Of a stretch of DNA of 53,935 bases, positions 27,825 to 38,046 are shown one piece after another (the stretch's first letter is position 1; each line of letters begins with the position of its first letter). A model generated the notes under the pieces. It was given only the letters and a program-made list of their open reading frames with translations, ran no database searches and had not been told where the DNA came from. Source of the DNA: Planctomycetaceae bacterium. GTDB taxonomy: Bacteria; Planctomycetota; Planctomycetia; Planctomycetales; Planctomycetaceae. The stretch spans positions 1-53,935 of the forward strand of contig OMIV01000090.1 of NCBI GenBank assembly GCA_900299185.1, written 5' to 3'. Both the position numbers and the translations under genes were made by a program.

Positions 27825-27878
27825 AAACCCCGCTGAGATCGCGCGAGAGTGAGGTGCGGTCTTAGCGGGGTTTTCTTG
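27825..27878 (+). terminator. Terminator of the EF-hand gene
   Basis: AAAACCCCGCT (27825-27835) pairs exactly with AGCGGGGTTTT (27865-27875) around a 29-base loop that can pair further, ending in a T run. It lies about 40 bases after the TAA. Confidence 0.85.
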
Positions 27879-28024
27879 CTATCTTGTCGGCAATCTAAAG
27901 ACACAAAGAGTAGCCAGGTCGTTGTGCGTCGCTGCGACGTCAGTCGAGGGAAGATTGGCCCGCAAGTCGGTCGTTTCAAAGAAGTCGGGAACGGATTCAC
28001 GACCGACTCGCATCTCACTCGTGC

Positions 28025-28630
28025 CTAGAACTTACGCACGATTCCCACGATCACGCCTTGCACGGCAACAGCGGCGGAATGAATCGCTTTCTTGCTGCTG
28101 GTGAGAGGCTCCAAACGCACGCCGCGCGAATCCGTGAAGTAGCGACGCAACACAGCCTTCTGACCATCAACGATCGCCAACACGCGATCGCCGTCGCGAC
28201 AGCTGTTTTGCTTACGGATGATGACGAAGTCGCCAGCGTCAATGCCGTCGTCTCCGAAGGAGTCGTCCTTGATCTTCACGCAGGCATGATCGCCGCTGCC
28301 AAAGACGTCCATGAAGTCGACTGAGTCGCCTTCCTTCGCTGCGATCAACGGATGGCCATTGGTCACTTGACCGACTAGGTTCAAGCTCGTCGCTCGGTGA
28401 GGCTTGTCGGCCAGTTGAATCGCGCGAGACATGTGAGACTCACGTTGAATGAGCCCCTTCTTCTCCAACGCCTTCAAGTGGCACATGACTCCGTTTGGCG
28501 ACTTAATTCCGAACTCGACGCCAATCTCACGAACGGTAGGTCCGTACCCTCGATTGAGGATCTTGTCCTTGAGGAACTCGTAGATGTCCCTCTGTCGCGG
28601 CGTCAATGACGCCAACTTCGCGTTTGCCAT
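28025..28630 (-). CDS. lexA: LexA family SOS repressor with altered cleavage residues
   Basis: 201 residues from ATG 28630 with GAGGG eight bases upstream; the frame to 28687 lacks a site. Residues 1-75 form the winged-helix DNA-binding part: LTPRQRDIYEFL, GYGPTVREIG and SPNGVMCHLKALEKKGLI, all typical of LexA. The S24-type self-cleavage domain follows, but three points differ from the classic enzyme. The cut site, normally Ala-Gly, reads TNG (Asn91-Gly92). The nucleophile Ser124 is kept, in KDDSFGDDGI. The general base Lys appears as Arg162 in AVLRRYF, judged by aligning with the B. subtilis block ATVKRFY. LexA represses DNA-damage genes until RecA filaments trigger its self-cleavage; here the rate of cleavage may be low or differently controlled. 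I found no SOS box upstream. Confidence 0.9.
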   Translation of the reverse strand: MANAKLASLTPRQRDIYEFLKDKILNRGYGPTVREIGVEFGIKSPNGVMCHLKALEKKGLIQRESHMSRAIQLADKPHRATSLNLVGQVTNGHPLIAAKEGDSVDFMDVFGSGDHACVKIKDDSFGDDGIDAGDFVIIRKQNSCRDGDRVLAIVDGQKAVLRRYFTDSRGVRLEPLTSSKKAIHSAAVAVQGVIVGIVRKF

Positions 28631-28877
28631 CGCTTTTGCCCTCGCAATGCAAAAACTTTCGAATAGGGCTGCCACGTAGTTGTCCACACTGGAAAACGGT
28701 GAGCCCCAGTAAAGCGCGCGAAGGCTAACGAGCGGTCAGCATAATTCAATGCCCTTCAGCATCACTTCTCCCTCCACGACGTGACTACGCCAAGCGAGTG
28801 TGCCAACGTTTTCAAGTGCTATTTCGGAGCCAGGATTTGCTTGCAAATAAGGCTTTTTATAAGCGTTGTGATCCCAG

Positions 28878-29870
28878 TTATTGAGTCTTCCGAATGCGTG
28901 CTTCGAGCCAACTGCAGGCTGCCTTGGGGAGTCCTTCATGACCTCCCACGAAGATGGTGACTCGCGCCTGCTTGCTTTGTCGTCGCATGATGATGTCACG
29001 GCCGTACGTCTCATCTACGACTTGATCTATTGGCTTGGGTTTTGACTCCTGACCGGCACTTGCCAACTGACTCAACTCTGCATCTGTCACCACGGGAGTG
29101 CCGTTCGCTCGCGCGATGACATTGAATGCCAGCAACGAATGAGAGATCGGTACCGAGCCTTTGTGACCGTCGAAAACTCCGGCAGCGATGTCGAGCGGCA
29201 AGTCGGTCGCGCGGTGCAATGAGAATAGCGGCGAACGATCACGATAGTCCGCATCGCGGGTCGCGTTCTCATCGGGCGGACCGCCGAGGCTATCCAAGAT
29301 GTTTTGAGCGTAGTTGTCTGGCTTTCCGTCTTTCGTGTGAAAGCGGTACCACTCGGCGATGTCTGAAATGCCAACCCAGGCCGACGCTGCTGAGAATCGA
29401 TCCGCGTGATGACCCGCCATCAACATCGTCATGTGTCCGCCGCCAGAGACGCCGGCTAAGTACAATCGGCTCTTGTCGACTTTGAATTCTCTCTGCATGA
29501 AGTCGACGGCATCCAAGATGTCCTGTCGGGCGAGCTTCGAGCCACACGCCTGAGGAGTCTTGTTGACCCCTCGAAAGTTAGGTTGGAGATAGAGCCAACC
29601 TCGTTGCATGGCTTCCGCGTGCCAGTCGTCGTGCTTCTGATTGACATCGCCACTCCATGTGTGAAGCAGTACCAAGAGTGGAGTGGACTTTGACTTCGCA
29701 GACTCCGGAGCCCAATACCGCACCGGTTGCTGATGGTCGTCAGCGGAGCTGGCAACCTTGGCTGTGATCAGCGGAGGAACAACGACCTGACTTTCCTGCG
29801 CGCTCGTTGATGAAATTCGAATGAGACACCAAATGACAACTAGCATGAGGCGAATCGATTTGCTCATCAT
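28878..29870 (-). CDS. Secreted alpha/beta hydrolase (S9/esterase type)
   Basis: 330 residues from ATG 29870 (AGGGA just upstream; GTG 29873 and ATG 29867 are alternatives). Signal peptide: a hydrophobic run (LMLVVIWCLIRISS) ending TSAQE. The alpha/beta hydrolase core shows LLVLLHTWSGD, the oxyanion strand, the nucleophile elbow LAGVSGGGHM (Ser142), an acid in VFDGHKGSVP and a late His in VGGHEGLP. This order is that of prolyl oligopeptidase-type hydrolases and acetyl-xylan or feruloyl esterases. An exported esterase acting on polysaccharides or peptides is the best guess. It is 247 bases upstream of lexA on the same strand; no shared function is evident. Confidence 0.85.
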   Translation of the reverse strand: MMSKSIRLMLVVIWCLIRISSTSAQESQVVVPPLITAKVASSADDHQQPVRYWAPESAKSKSTPLLVLLHTWSGDVNQKHDDWHAEAMQRGWLYLQPNFRGVNKTPQACGSKLARQDILDAVDFMQREFKVDKSRLYLAGVSGGGHMTMLMAGHHADRFSAASAWVGISDIAEWYRFHTKDGKPDNYAQNILDSLGGPPDENATRDADYRDRSPLFSLHRATDLPLDIAAGVFDGHKGSVPISHSLLAFNVIARANGTPVVTDAELSQLASAGQESKPKPIDQVVDETYGRDIIMRRQSKQARVTIFVGGHEGLPKAACSWLEARIRKTQ

Positions 29871-30207
29871 CACCGTCCCTGTTTGAGGTGGTTTCTCGGA
29901 AGGTACTTCGTCGCCAGTTTACCCCCCTGTCGGCAAGTCACAGAGAGAGCCTTCGATTTGCTTTGGGTACGTCGTTGGCTTTTGCGCGGCAGAGGATCAT
30001 GTCCATCGTTGCGCGAGGCAACTCAATTGCTTTGCCTGTCCGGTAGAGCTGGTAAGACGGGAAGGTTGGGTTTGCTGGATGACTCATTGATGAGTCACTA
30101 CAAGCCTGCTCGTTTTGACTGGCAGAAATTCGTTCACACGGGATGCGGGGTGCTTTGGTGGCGCTTCGTTCCCAAAACATTTGGGCCACGGCCGCGGAGC
30201 ACACACA
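29871..30207. other. Divergent intergenic region before the giant gene
   Basis: Contains the upstream regions of the hydrolase (minus) and the giant repeat protein (plus). I see no hairpin or clear promoter boxes. GGAG at 30196-30199 is the ribosome site of the giant gene. Confidence 0.4.
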
Positions 30208-33200
30208 ATGTCGAAGTCGCGTTGGGAGCAGTCGGTTTGGGGAGCGTTCATTGCCAAATTCTCGGGACTCGTTCGTCCCGCTAAGAAGAGCCGACGGCGT
30301 TTGTCTCAACGATCAAGCCTGTCGAATTCTCCTGCCGAGCTTCTAGAAGATCGCACGGTACCGACGATCGGTGCCAGCTTTGGTTTAGGCACGCTCTCAA
30401 TTCTCAATGCGACTGCCGCTGCGGAATCTGTCGTCGTGACCGCTGGTTCGACTTCAACCAACGTCTCGGTCAACGGCACGACGGTCGCCGTCATTCCAGG
30501 TGCGACGAGTTCGACAATCACGACGGTCGACTTCTCGGCTAGTGGCGCCTCGACGGACTCGCTGCAGATCGTCGGCTTGAACGGCGCGCTCACGGTCAAT
30601 CTCGGAAACACCGGCGCCCTGACCGTGAACTCGGGCAATCTCACCGTCAATTCGACGGGGCCGTTCTCATTCGGCAATACCTCGGTTAATGGCACGCTCT
30701 CGGTCACAACTTCGAACGACGCGGTGAGTGATACAGGCAAAGTGATCGTCAGCGGCGCTGTGAGTATCAATGCGGGAACAGGTGACATCACTCTCGATAG
30801 CGTTGGCGACAGCTTCGGCTCGCTGACTCTTACTGGCGACGACATCACGATTGCTGAGGCGACAGCGACGGATCTCGCCGCGGTGACGGCAGCATCGACC
30901 TTCTCACTGACCTCAGGCGGTACTGTGACCGACAGCGGCACTGTCGCCGTCACTGGTGCAGCAACAATTACAGCGACGGGGAAAGATGTTGCTCTCGACT
31001 CGGCCGCCAATGACTTCAGCACGATCTTGGTCAGTGCTGCGAACATCACGTTGCGCGACACTAATGCGATCGACCTCGGCACTGTGACCGCAACGGGAAC
31101 TTTGCGAGTGACCGCCGGAACGACGATCACCGACGCGACGAAGGTTAACGCAGCCGGTGCAACAACACTCTCTGGTTCTGTCATCACGCTAAACTCGACT
31201 TCAAATACGTTTGGCTCGCTGGCAATAACTTCGACCGGAGCGACTACGATCGTCGAGAATGCAGCGACTGACATTGCAGCCAGTTCAATTGGCGGTGCTC
31301 TTAGCATTACCTCGGCGGGAGCCGTGACGGACAGCGGCAAAGTCTCAGTGACGGGCAGTGTTACAATCGACACATCTGTGCTTGTTCCAGGCAGCTCTTA
31401 CCCGATCACTCTCGATCAATCGCTTTCAACGTACGGGGCGTTGATTCTCACTGGTACGAGCATTCTCGTTGTTGAAGGCGCCGCGACCAACATTGGTGCG
31501 ACGACAGCAACGGGTACGTTGACGGTTCAATCGGCAGGTGCGATCACTCAGTCGGGCGTTATCGCGGCGACAGGTACGACCACATTCATCGCCTCGGGTA
31601 ACGACATCACTCTCGCTAATGCAGCGAACGCCTTTGGCACAATTGCCCTGCGAGGTGCCAATGTTGCCATTAGTGAAGGCGCAGCTACGAATCTCGGAGC
31701 GAGCACGATCACCGGAACGCTGTCAGTGACGTCGACGGGAGACATCACCGACTCGGGGAAAGTTAATGCCGTTGGTGCGACAACATTCTCAGCCGCTGGC
31801 AAGAACATCACAGTCGATTCGCCAGGTGGTACGTTTGGTTCGCTAGCGTTGACCGGCGCTAACGTGACGATCGTCGAAGGTGCGGCAACTGACCTCGCGG
31901 CAAGTACCGTGAGTAATAATTTGACTCTCACGTCGAGCGGCATTGTTACTCAAAGCGGACAAGTCCAAGTTACCGGCATTACTACGATCAACGCCGGCGC
32001 CGGTGCAATCACCCTCAGCGACGCCACTAACGTCTTTGGTTCGCTGACATTGACTGGTTCCAATGTGACCGTTTCGCAAGTTGGTCCAATGGCCCTCAAT
32101 AAGGTCACTGCTAACGGTGCTCTCTCGCTGACCTCGACGACGACAATTGACGACTCGGGAACGATCGCTTCAACGGGTAGTACGACCCTATCCGGTACCG
32201 CAATTACTCTTAACTCAGTTGCAAATACCTTCGGCACTCTGCTGATTAACGCGACGGGCGGGGCGACGATCGTTGAAAATGCGGCAACCGATATCGGTGC
32301 CTCGAGCGTCACAGGTGCGTTGACCGTGACTTCGACAGGCGGCTTTACAGATAGTGGCAACATCTCCGTTTCGGGTGTCGCGACATTCTCATCGGCGAGC
32401 AAGCCGATTTCCCTGGATGCAACAGGCTCGAACTTCGGCTCGCTCGTGCTGACCGGATCTGATGTCGCCGTTCGCGAGGCTAGCGCGACGCAACTTGATG
32501 GAGTCACTGCGAGTGGGAATTTCACACTCTTGTCGGGCGGTGCGATCACCGACGCTGGCGCGATCAGCGTCACGGGTAAGGGAACTTACACTGCCGGCAC
32601 CGGCGCTAGTATCACTCTGAATGACACGAATAACTACGGCTCCTTCGCGGCCAGCGGCGTCAACATCACGTTAATCGAAGCGAGTGCAACCGATCTTAGC
32701 ACTGTGACTGCAACCGGTACGTTGAACGTCACCTCATCCGGTGCGATTACGGACTCGGGCCTTGTGACAGCAACAACCAGCACCACGCTCAGTGCAGGCG
32801 GCAACGCGATCACACTCGACGTTGCGAATTCGAAGTACGGCCCACTGGCCTTCACGGGCTCGAACGTCAGCCTCGTGAATACCGGAGCGCTCGATCTTGC
32901 TGCGAGTTCAGCGAGTGGCACATTGACGATCGCGGCCAAGAGTCTGACGGATAGCGGCAACCTTGCGATTACTGGCAAGACGACTATCAGCACTGGCACC
33001 GGCGCAGTGACGCTCGACAACTCAAATACCTTCGGCACGCTAGTGCTGACTTCGGGCACAACGATCATCAACGAGAACGCGTCGACGGATCTCGGAGCGA
33101 ACAAGATCGCGGGTGCCTTCACGCTGACTTCAGCCGGAGCAGTGACGGACAGCGGCACGCAGATCGTCTCGGGTGCCACAACGATTACAGCAGCCGGAAA

Positions 33201-36200
33201 TGACATCACGCTCGACGATGTGAAGAACGCCTTCAGCGGCACACTCGCCTTCAACGGAGACGATGTGCAGATCGTTAATACGCTCGGCATCACTCTCGGT
33301 TCGGCGACGACGACTTCTTCACTGACGATGCAAGCTAAGGGTAATATCAGTGACACCGTCGCTCTCGCACTCACTGGCACCACGAGCTTGAACGCGATCG
33401 GTGGAACGATCGTCCTCAATGACAGCGGCACCCTAGGGGCGATCTCGCTCAGCGGTAAGGGAGCGACCATCGTCAATACGGGAGCGGTGGCCCTCGGAAC
33501 GACTACTCTCAATGGTGCCTTGGGAGTGACGGCCGGCGGTGCCGTGAATCAAGCCAACGCGATGACGATCGTCGGCAACCTCACGGTCGATGCCGGTACC
33601 AACAACATCACGCTGACAAACGCTGGCAACACGTTCTTGCGAGCTGCTCTTACGGGCGCCGCCGTCAGTCTGCGTGACTCGGGTGCTCTCGATCTCGGAG
33701 CCGTGACAGCAACTGGTGCATTGACCTTGCAAGCAGGCGGAGCGATCAACGACTTCGGCCTCATTACAGCGGGTTCAACGTCGATCACTGCCGGTGCCAA
33801 CAGCGTCACGCTCGACAACACGACTTCGGACTACGGCACGTCGATCAGCTTTGTGTCCGCAGGCAGCGTGCTTATCAACAACACGAGTGCGATCAATCTC
33901 GGAGCCAGCACGATCTCCGGCGCCTTGAACGTGACCGCAGCCGGTATCACCGACGGCGGTACGCTCGCTGTGACGGGAACAGTGACACTCAACGCAGGCA
34001 CGAACGACATCACTCTCAACAGCGCCAACAACACCTTCGGCACGCTGAAGCTGAACGCTGCCAACGCAACGATCAGCGAAGGGCTCACCGGTGCATCGAC
34101 CGACCTCGGTGCGACGACGCTGTCAGGCAGTCTGACTGTGACGAGCGATCAAGCGATTACCGACAGCGGAGCGCTCGCCATCAGCGGTGCGGTAACACTG
34201 ACTTCAAACAACAACGCAGTCATCACGCTCGATACCGCGACGAATAACTTCGGCGGTCAGATCGGGGCGACGGGCGGTGCGCTGACGATCGTTGACACAA
34301 CGGCGGTTGATCTTGTTACGACGAAAACCAACGGCGGTGCATTGACGATTACAGCCGGTGGCGCGGTCACTGACAGCGGCACGATCACGGCGGGAACCGG
34401 AACCGTTACGATCAACGCCACCGGCTTCGACATCACCCTCGATGATCCTGCTGGTACTTACGGCACGATGTCGCTGAAGGGAGCCAACGTCGAAATCGTT
34501 GATTCGGCAGCAGCTGACATCGGCGCTTCGACGATCACTGGCACGTTCGATTTGACCGCAGGTGGATTGGTGACTCAGTCCGGTCCGATCACTGCGATTG
34601 GCACGACAACGATCATGGCAACTGGCTTCAATATCACGCTCGGAAACGCAAGCAACGTCTTCGGTTCGTTGTTGCTCGATGGTGCCGCCGTGACGATCAG
34701 TGAGGGCTCGGCGACTGATCTCGGAGCTAGCACGGTGACAGGAACGCTCAGCGTCACATCGACTGGAGCGATCACTGATACCGGAGCGCTCACGGTGATC
34801 GGCAACGCGACCTTCACGACGGGAACGACGAAGGCGGCCATTACTCTCGATGATGGCACATCTTCGTTTGGCGGAACGATTTCTCTCACGGGCGGAAACG
34901 TAGCCGTCCGTGACACAACTGCGGTTGACCTTGCTCTTGTTGCCGCGACTGGCTCGTTGTCCGTTACGGCCGGTGGAGCCATTACAAACTCGGGCAACGT
35001 TAGCGTCGCGGGTGCAGCGACCTTCGATGCAACTTCAGCGAATAACATCACGCTGAATACCAACACGGTCGACTTCGGATCGTTCAATGCGAACGGCAAC
35101 ACTATCGACATTGCCGAAAACTCTTCGGCTGTGCTCGGAACTGTGACTGCTGCGACTGACTTCACTTATGTCGCGAACGGAGCGATCACTGATTCAGGCG
35201 TCGTGACGATTACCGGCAACACCACTATCGACGCGACCGGCAATGCAATCACCCTCGATACACCGACGTCGAACTACGGCAACGGCACGGGCACGATCGC
35301 TCTCGATGGCTCGAACGTCGCTTTGAGAACGAATTCCGCTGCGGTGCTCGACGTCATCCAAACAACGGGTTCATTGGCGATCACAGCGACTGGCAACATT
35401 AGCGAGTCCGGTGCTCCCAACATCGACGTTGGAACGACAACGAGCCTTGATGCCGGCAGCGGGGACATCAACGTTGTTGCGGCAGCGAATAGCTTCGTCG
35501 GAGCGATCAGCCTGCGGGGCACGAATGGCACACTCACTGTCGGTGCGGCAGTTGATCTCGGGACCGTGAATCTTGGCGGCACGTTCGACCTGACATCGAA
35601 TGGTGCGATCACCGATAGCGGAGTCGTTCATACGACCGGTATTACAACGCTCGATGCCGGAGCAACTACGAATGACATCACGTTGGATTCCGTGGCCAAC
35701 ACCTTTGGTCAACTGGTTGTTGTGGCTGCGGACGACGTCGTCATTGTCGAAGCTGCTGCAACGAGTTTCGGTGATGTTGCCTCGACAACTCTAACCGTCA
35801 CTTCTAGCGGAGCGATCACTCAAGCTGCTGGCGGCACTGGTATCGTCCTTGCCGCGGCAGCTGCTTCTACCGCGGCATCTTTCACTGCACCGGGCTTCTC
35901 AATCTCGCTCACAAATGTCGGAAACGACTTCGGCGCTGCGACTGCCATCACAAACCTGAGAGGGCTTAATGTCGCGATCACTGATGTTGATGACTTGGAA
36001 CTCGGCACAACAACTGCCACCGGTAACCTTACGGTCGTGGCTGGAAGTGACGTCACCAATACCGGAATCATTACGGTCACAGGCACGTCAAATATCGACG
36101 CGACTGCGACGGGCAACATCACCGTTGGCAGCGGCGCTTCGAAGTTCGGCGGCAACGTGACCTTGAACGGCCTCGCCGTTGATATTACGGCTGGCGGAGC

Positions 36201-38046
36201 CTTGAACTTCGCAGCGGTTACTGCGGTTGGCACGCTCGACATTACGGCAGCCGGCGCGGTGAGCGATACTGGTAAGATCGACGTAACGGGTATTACAACG
36301 ATTGCAGCGAGCGGCAATACGATCACGCTCGACACTGCGACGAATTTGTTCCTGCTGGACCTCGTGTTGACTGGCACCAACATCGCGATCACGAATAGCG
36401 CGGCTGCGGGTACAGTGCTCGGAGCGATCAGTGCGTCGGGAACCTTGACGATCAACTCGACAGGTGCGGGCGATGTCACGGATTCCGGTGCCGTTGTGGT
36501 GGCAGGAGCGACGACGATTAGCGCTCCGAACACAAACGACATCACACTTGCCAATGCTGGATCGCGTTACACGCGGCTCAATCTGAGTGCCAACAACATT
36601 GACGTGACGAATGGTCGCGCGACTGAATTGGGTACTGTCACAGCAGCTACGAACTTGACCGTGACATCGACTTCGGGCGCTGTCACTGATTCTGGCACCG
36701 TCACTGTTGGCGGCGTTACGACAATCGACGCCGGTAACTTCAATATCACGCTCGATTCAGCGGCGTCGGCTTACACCGGCAACCTGATCCTCGACGGTTA
36801 CAACATCGCTGTGACCAACAACCGAGCAACAGCTCTCGGCCTGACGACGGCGTTGAACAACCTCAGCATCACGTCGGCGGGCAACATCGACGATAACGGC
36901 GTGTTGACAGTTGCGGGCAAGTCGAGCTTCAGCGCTGTCGCCAATGACATCACCCTCAATCAAGCGTCCTTCTTCACTGGGGCTCTGAGCTTCGTCGGCG
37001 ACGACGTGGCCGTTTCGGCTCTTGCTGGAGCCAATGCGATCCTCGGAAACGCGACTCTGACCGGCGACTTGAGCTTCACTTCCAACGGTATCTTGTTGCA
37101 AAGCACGGGCAGTGTTTTGGCTGTCGCAGGCGACGTGACACTCAATGGCGGGGCGTCGAATGTCGAAGTCGTGCTCACGGGCTCGTCAATCGGCGGAAAT
37201 CTGATCCTCACCGGCGACACGCTCATCGTCACGACAAGCGGCGCAGTCTCGCTTGGCAATGTCACAGCAGCTACAGACTTCACACTCACGACGACCGGAG
37301 CCGTGACTGACGCTGGAACAGTGTCCGTCGGAGGCTTGACCAACATCGATGCTGGAACGGGCTCGATCGTTCTCGATGCAGCAGGTTCGGCCTACACCGG
37401 AGCGATCACACTGGCTGGCGCGAACGTCGCGTTCACGAACAGCGTGGCAACGGCCTTCGATGGCATCACTGCGACCGGGACATTGTCCATTAACTCGCAA
37501 GGAACCGCGATCACCGACAATGGGGCGATCAACGCGACAGGTACGACGACGATTAACTCGGGCGCTGCCTCAACGATCCTTGACGACATCGGTTCGACGT
37601 TCGGCACACTGAACTTGACGGGTACTTCGGTCGCCGTGACGGATGCCGGAGCTGTTGATCTTGGAACGGTCTCAGTGACGAATCTCACCATCATCGCGGG
37701 TGGAGCGATTACGGATAGCGGCGTGCTGACGATTACTGGAGCGACCGACCTGACGGCCAGCGGTTACTCGATCACTCTCAACTCTTCGACATCGACCTTC
37801 ACCGGTACGTTGGGGTTGGTTGGTACCAACATTGATGTGACTGCGAATGGTGCGATTGACTTCGGCACTGTGACTGCGAATGGCAATCTCAACATCGTGG
37901 CGAACGGGGCCATCACCGACACTGGAGCGGTTGTGGTCACAGGCAACACGGTGATGAATGCTGGTACGAACGCGATCACTCTGGATAACGCCGGTCGCAG
38001 CTTCGGCGGCACCGTGTTGATGTTCGGTAACCCGGTTGCGTACTAA
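30208..38046 (+). CDS. Giant repeat surface protein with LEDR-type N-terminal motif
   Basis: 2,612 residues from ATG 30208 (GGAG eight bases upstream); a frame start at 30115 adds an unlikely leader. The first 60 residues are basic and carry ELLEDRTVP (44-52), the planctomycete relative of the LEPRxLL motif found at the start of giant exported proteins. The rest is about 35 full repeats and one partial repeat of 64-80 residues, each shaped as (I/V)TDSG-x-VTGATTI, then NDITLDNAxNTFGSL, then LTGANVTI, ATDLG and a TGTLSVTSxGA end. This is a Ser/Thr/Gly/Asn-rich beta-helix like the body of filamentous haemagglutinin-type adhesins. Its large size and lack of Cys and aromatic residues fit a surface fibre. 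The last repeat stops early, and no beta-barrel or sorting signal is visible at the C-terminus. A terminator follows. Confidence 0.85.
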   Translation: MSKSRWEQSVWGAFIAKFSGLVRPAKKSRRRLSQRSSLSNSPAELLEDRTVPTIGASFGLGTLSILNATAAAESVVVTAGSTSTNVSVNGTTVAVIPGATSSTITTVDFSASGASTDSLQIVGLNGALTVNLGNTGALTVNSGNLTVNSTGPFSFGNTSVNGTLSVTTSNDAVSDTGKVIVSGAVSINAGTGDITLDSVGDSFGSLTLTGDDITIAEATATDLAAVTAASTFSLTSGGTVTDSGTVAVTGAATITATGKDVALDSAANDFSTILVSAANITLRDTNAIDLGTVTATGTLRVTAGTTITDATKVNAAGATTLSGSVITLNSTSNTFGSLAITSTGATTIVENAATDIAASSIGGALSITSAGAVTDSGKVSVTGSVTIDTSVLVPGSSYPITLDQSLSTYGALILTGTSILVVEGAATNIGATTATGTLTVQSAGAITQSGVIAATGTTTFIASGNDITLANAANAFGTIALRGANVAISEGAATNLGASTITGTLSVTSTGDITDSGKVNAVGATTFSAAGKNITVDSPGGTFGSLALTGANVTIVEGAATDLAASTVSNNLTLTSSGIVTQSGQVQVTGITTINAGAGAITLSDATNVFGSLTLTGSNVTVSQVGPMALNKVTANGALSLTSTTTIDDSGTIASTGSTTLSGTAITLNSVANTFGTLLINATGGATIVENAATDIGASSVTGALTVTSTGGFTDSGNISVSGVATFSSASKPISLDATGSNFGSLVLTGSDVAVREASATQLDGVTASGNFTLLSGGAITDAGAISVTGKGTYTAGTGASITLNDTNNYGSFAASGVNITLIEASATDLSTVTATGTLNVTSSGAITDSGLVTATTSTTLSAGGNAITLDVANSKYGPLAFTGSNVSLVNTGALDLAASSASGTLTIAAKSLTDSGNLAITGKTTISTGTGAVTLDNSNTFGTLVLTSGTTIINENASTDLGANKIAGAFTLTSAGAVTDSGTQIVSGATTITAAGNDITLDDVKNAFSGTLAFNGDDVQIVNTLGITLGSATTTSSLTMQAKGNISDTVALALTGTTSLNAIGGTIVLNDSGTLGAISLSGKGATIVNTGAVALGTTTLNGALGVTAGGAVNQANAMTIVGNLTVDAGTNNITLTNAGNTFLRAALTGAAVSLRDSGALDLGAVTATGALTLQAGGAINDFGLITAGSTSITAGANSVTLDNTTSDYGTSISFVSAGSVLINNTSAINLGASTISGALNVTAAGITDGGTLAVTGTVTLNAGTNDITLNSANNTFGTLKLNAANATISEGLTGASTDLGATTLSGSLTVTSDQAITDSGALAISGAVTLTSNNNAVITLDTATNNFGGQIGATGGALTIVDTTAVDLVTTKTNGGALTITAGGAVTDSGTITAGTGTVTINATGFDITLDDPAGTYGTMSLKGANVEIVDSAAADIGASTITGTFDLTAGGLVTQSGPITAIGTTTIMATGFNITLGNASNVFGSLLLDGAAVTISEGSATDLGASTVTGTLSVTSTGAITDTGALTVIGNATFTTGTTKAAITLDDGTSSFGGTISLTGGNVAVRDTTAVDLALVAATGSLSVTAGGAITNSGNVSVAGAATFDATSANNITLNTNTVDFGSFNANGNTIDIAENSSAVLGTVTAATDFTYVANGAITDSGVVTITGNTTIDATGNAITLDTPTSNYGNGTGTIALDGSNVALRTNSAAVLDVIQTTGSLAITATGNISESGAPNIDVGTTTSLDAGSGDINVVAAANSFVGAISLRGTNGTLTVGAAVDLGTVNLGGTFDLTSNGAITDSGVVHTTGITTLDAGATTNDITLDSVANTFGQLVVVAADDVVIVEAAATSFGDVASTTLTVTSSGAITQAAGGTGIVLAAAAASTAASFTAPGFSISLTNVGNDFGAATAITNLRGLNVAITDVDDLELGTTTATGNLTVVAGSDVTNTGIITVTGTSNIDATATGNITVGSGASKFGGNVTLNGLAVDITAGGALNFAAVTAVGTLDITAAGAVSDTGKIDVTGITTIAASGNTITLDTATNLFLLDLVLTGTNIAITNSAAAGTVLGAISASGTLTINSTGAGDVTDSGAVVVAGATTISAPNTNDITLANAGSRYTRLNLSANNIDVTNGRATELGTVTAATNLTVTSTSGAVTDSGTVTVGGVTTIDAGNFNITLDSAASAYTGNLILDGYNIAVTNNRATALGLTTALNNLSITSAGNIDDNGVLTVAGKSSFSAVANDITLNQASFFTGALSFVGDDVAVSALAGANAILGNATLTGDLSFTSNGILLQSTGSVLAVAGDVTLNGGASNVEVVLTGSSIGGNLILTGDTLIVTTSGAVSLGNVTAATDFTLTTTGAVTDAGTVSVGGLTNIDAGTGSIVLDAAGSAYTGAITLAGANVAFTNSVATAFDGITATGTLSINSQGTAITDNGAINATGTTTINSGAASTILDDIGSTFGTLNLTGTSVAVTDAGAVDLGTVSVTNLTIIAGGAITDSGVLTITGATDLTASGYSITLNSSTSTFTGTLGLVGTNIDVTANGAIDFGTVTANGNLNIVANGAITDTGAVVVTGNTVMNAGTNAITLDNAGRSFGGTVLMFGNPVAY

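Noticed and set aside
28736-28877. Small gene between lexA and the hydrolase (minus strand, overlapping the hydrolase end)
   Set aside because: The frame has some protein-like text but no start codon with a ribosome site outside the hydrolase gene, and it would overlap that gene out of frame.
30306-38012. Many long minus-strand open frames across the giant repeat gene (up to 355 codons)
   Set aside because: They repeat with the same period as the plus-strand repeats and read as Val/Ala/Pro-rich mirror text. They are shadows of a low-complexity gene.
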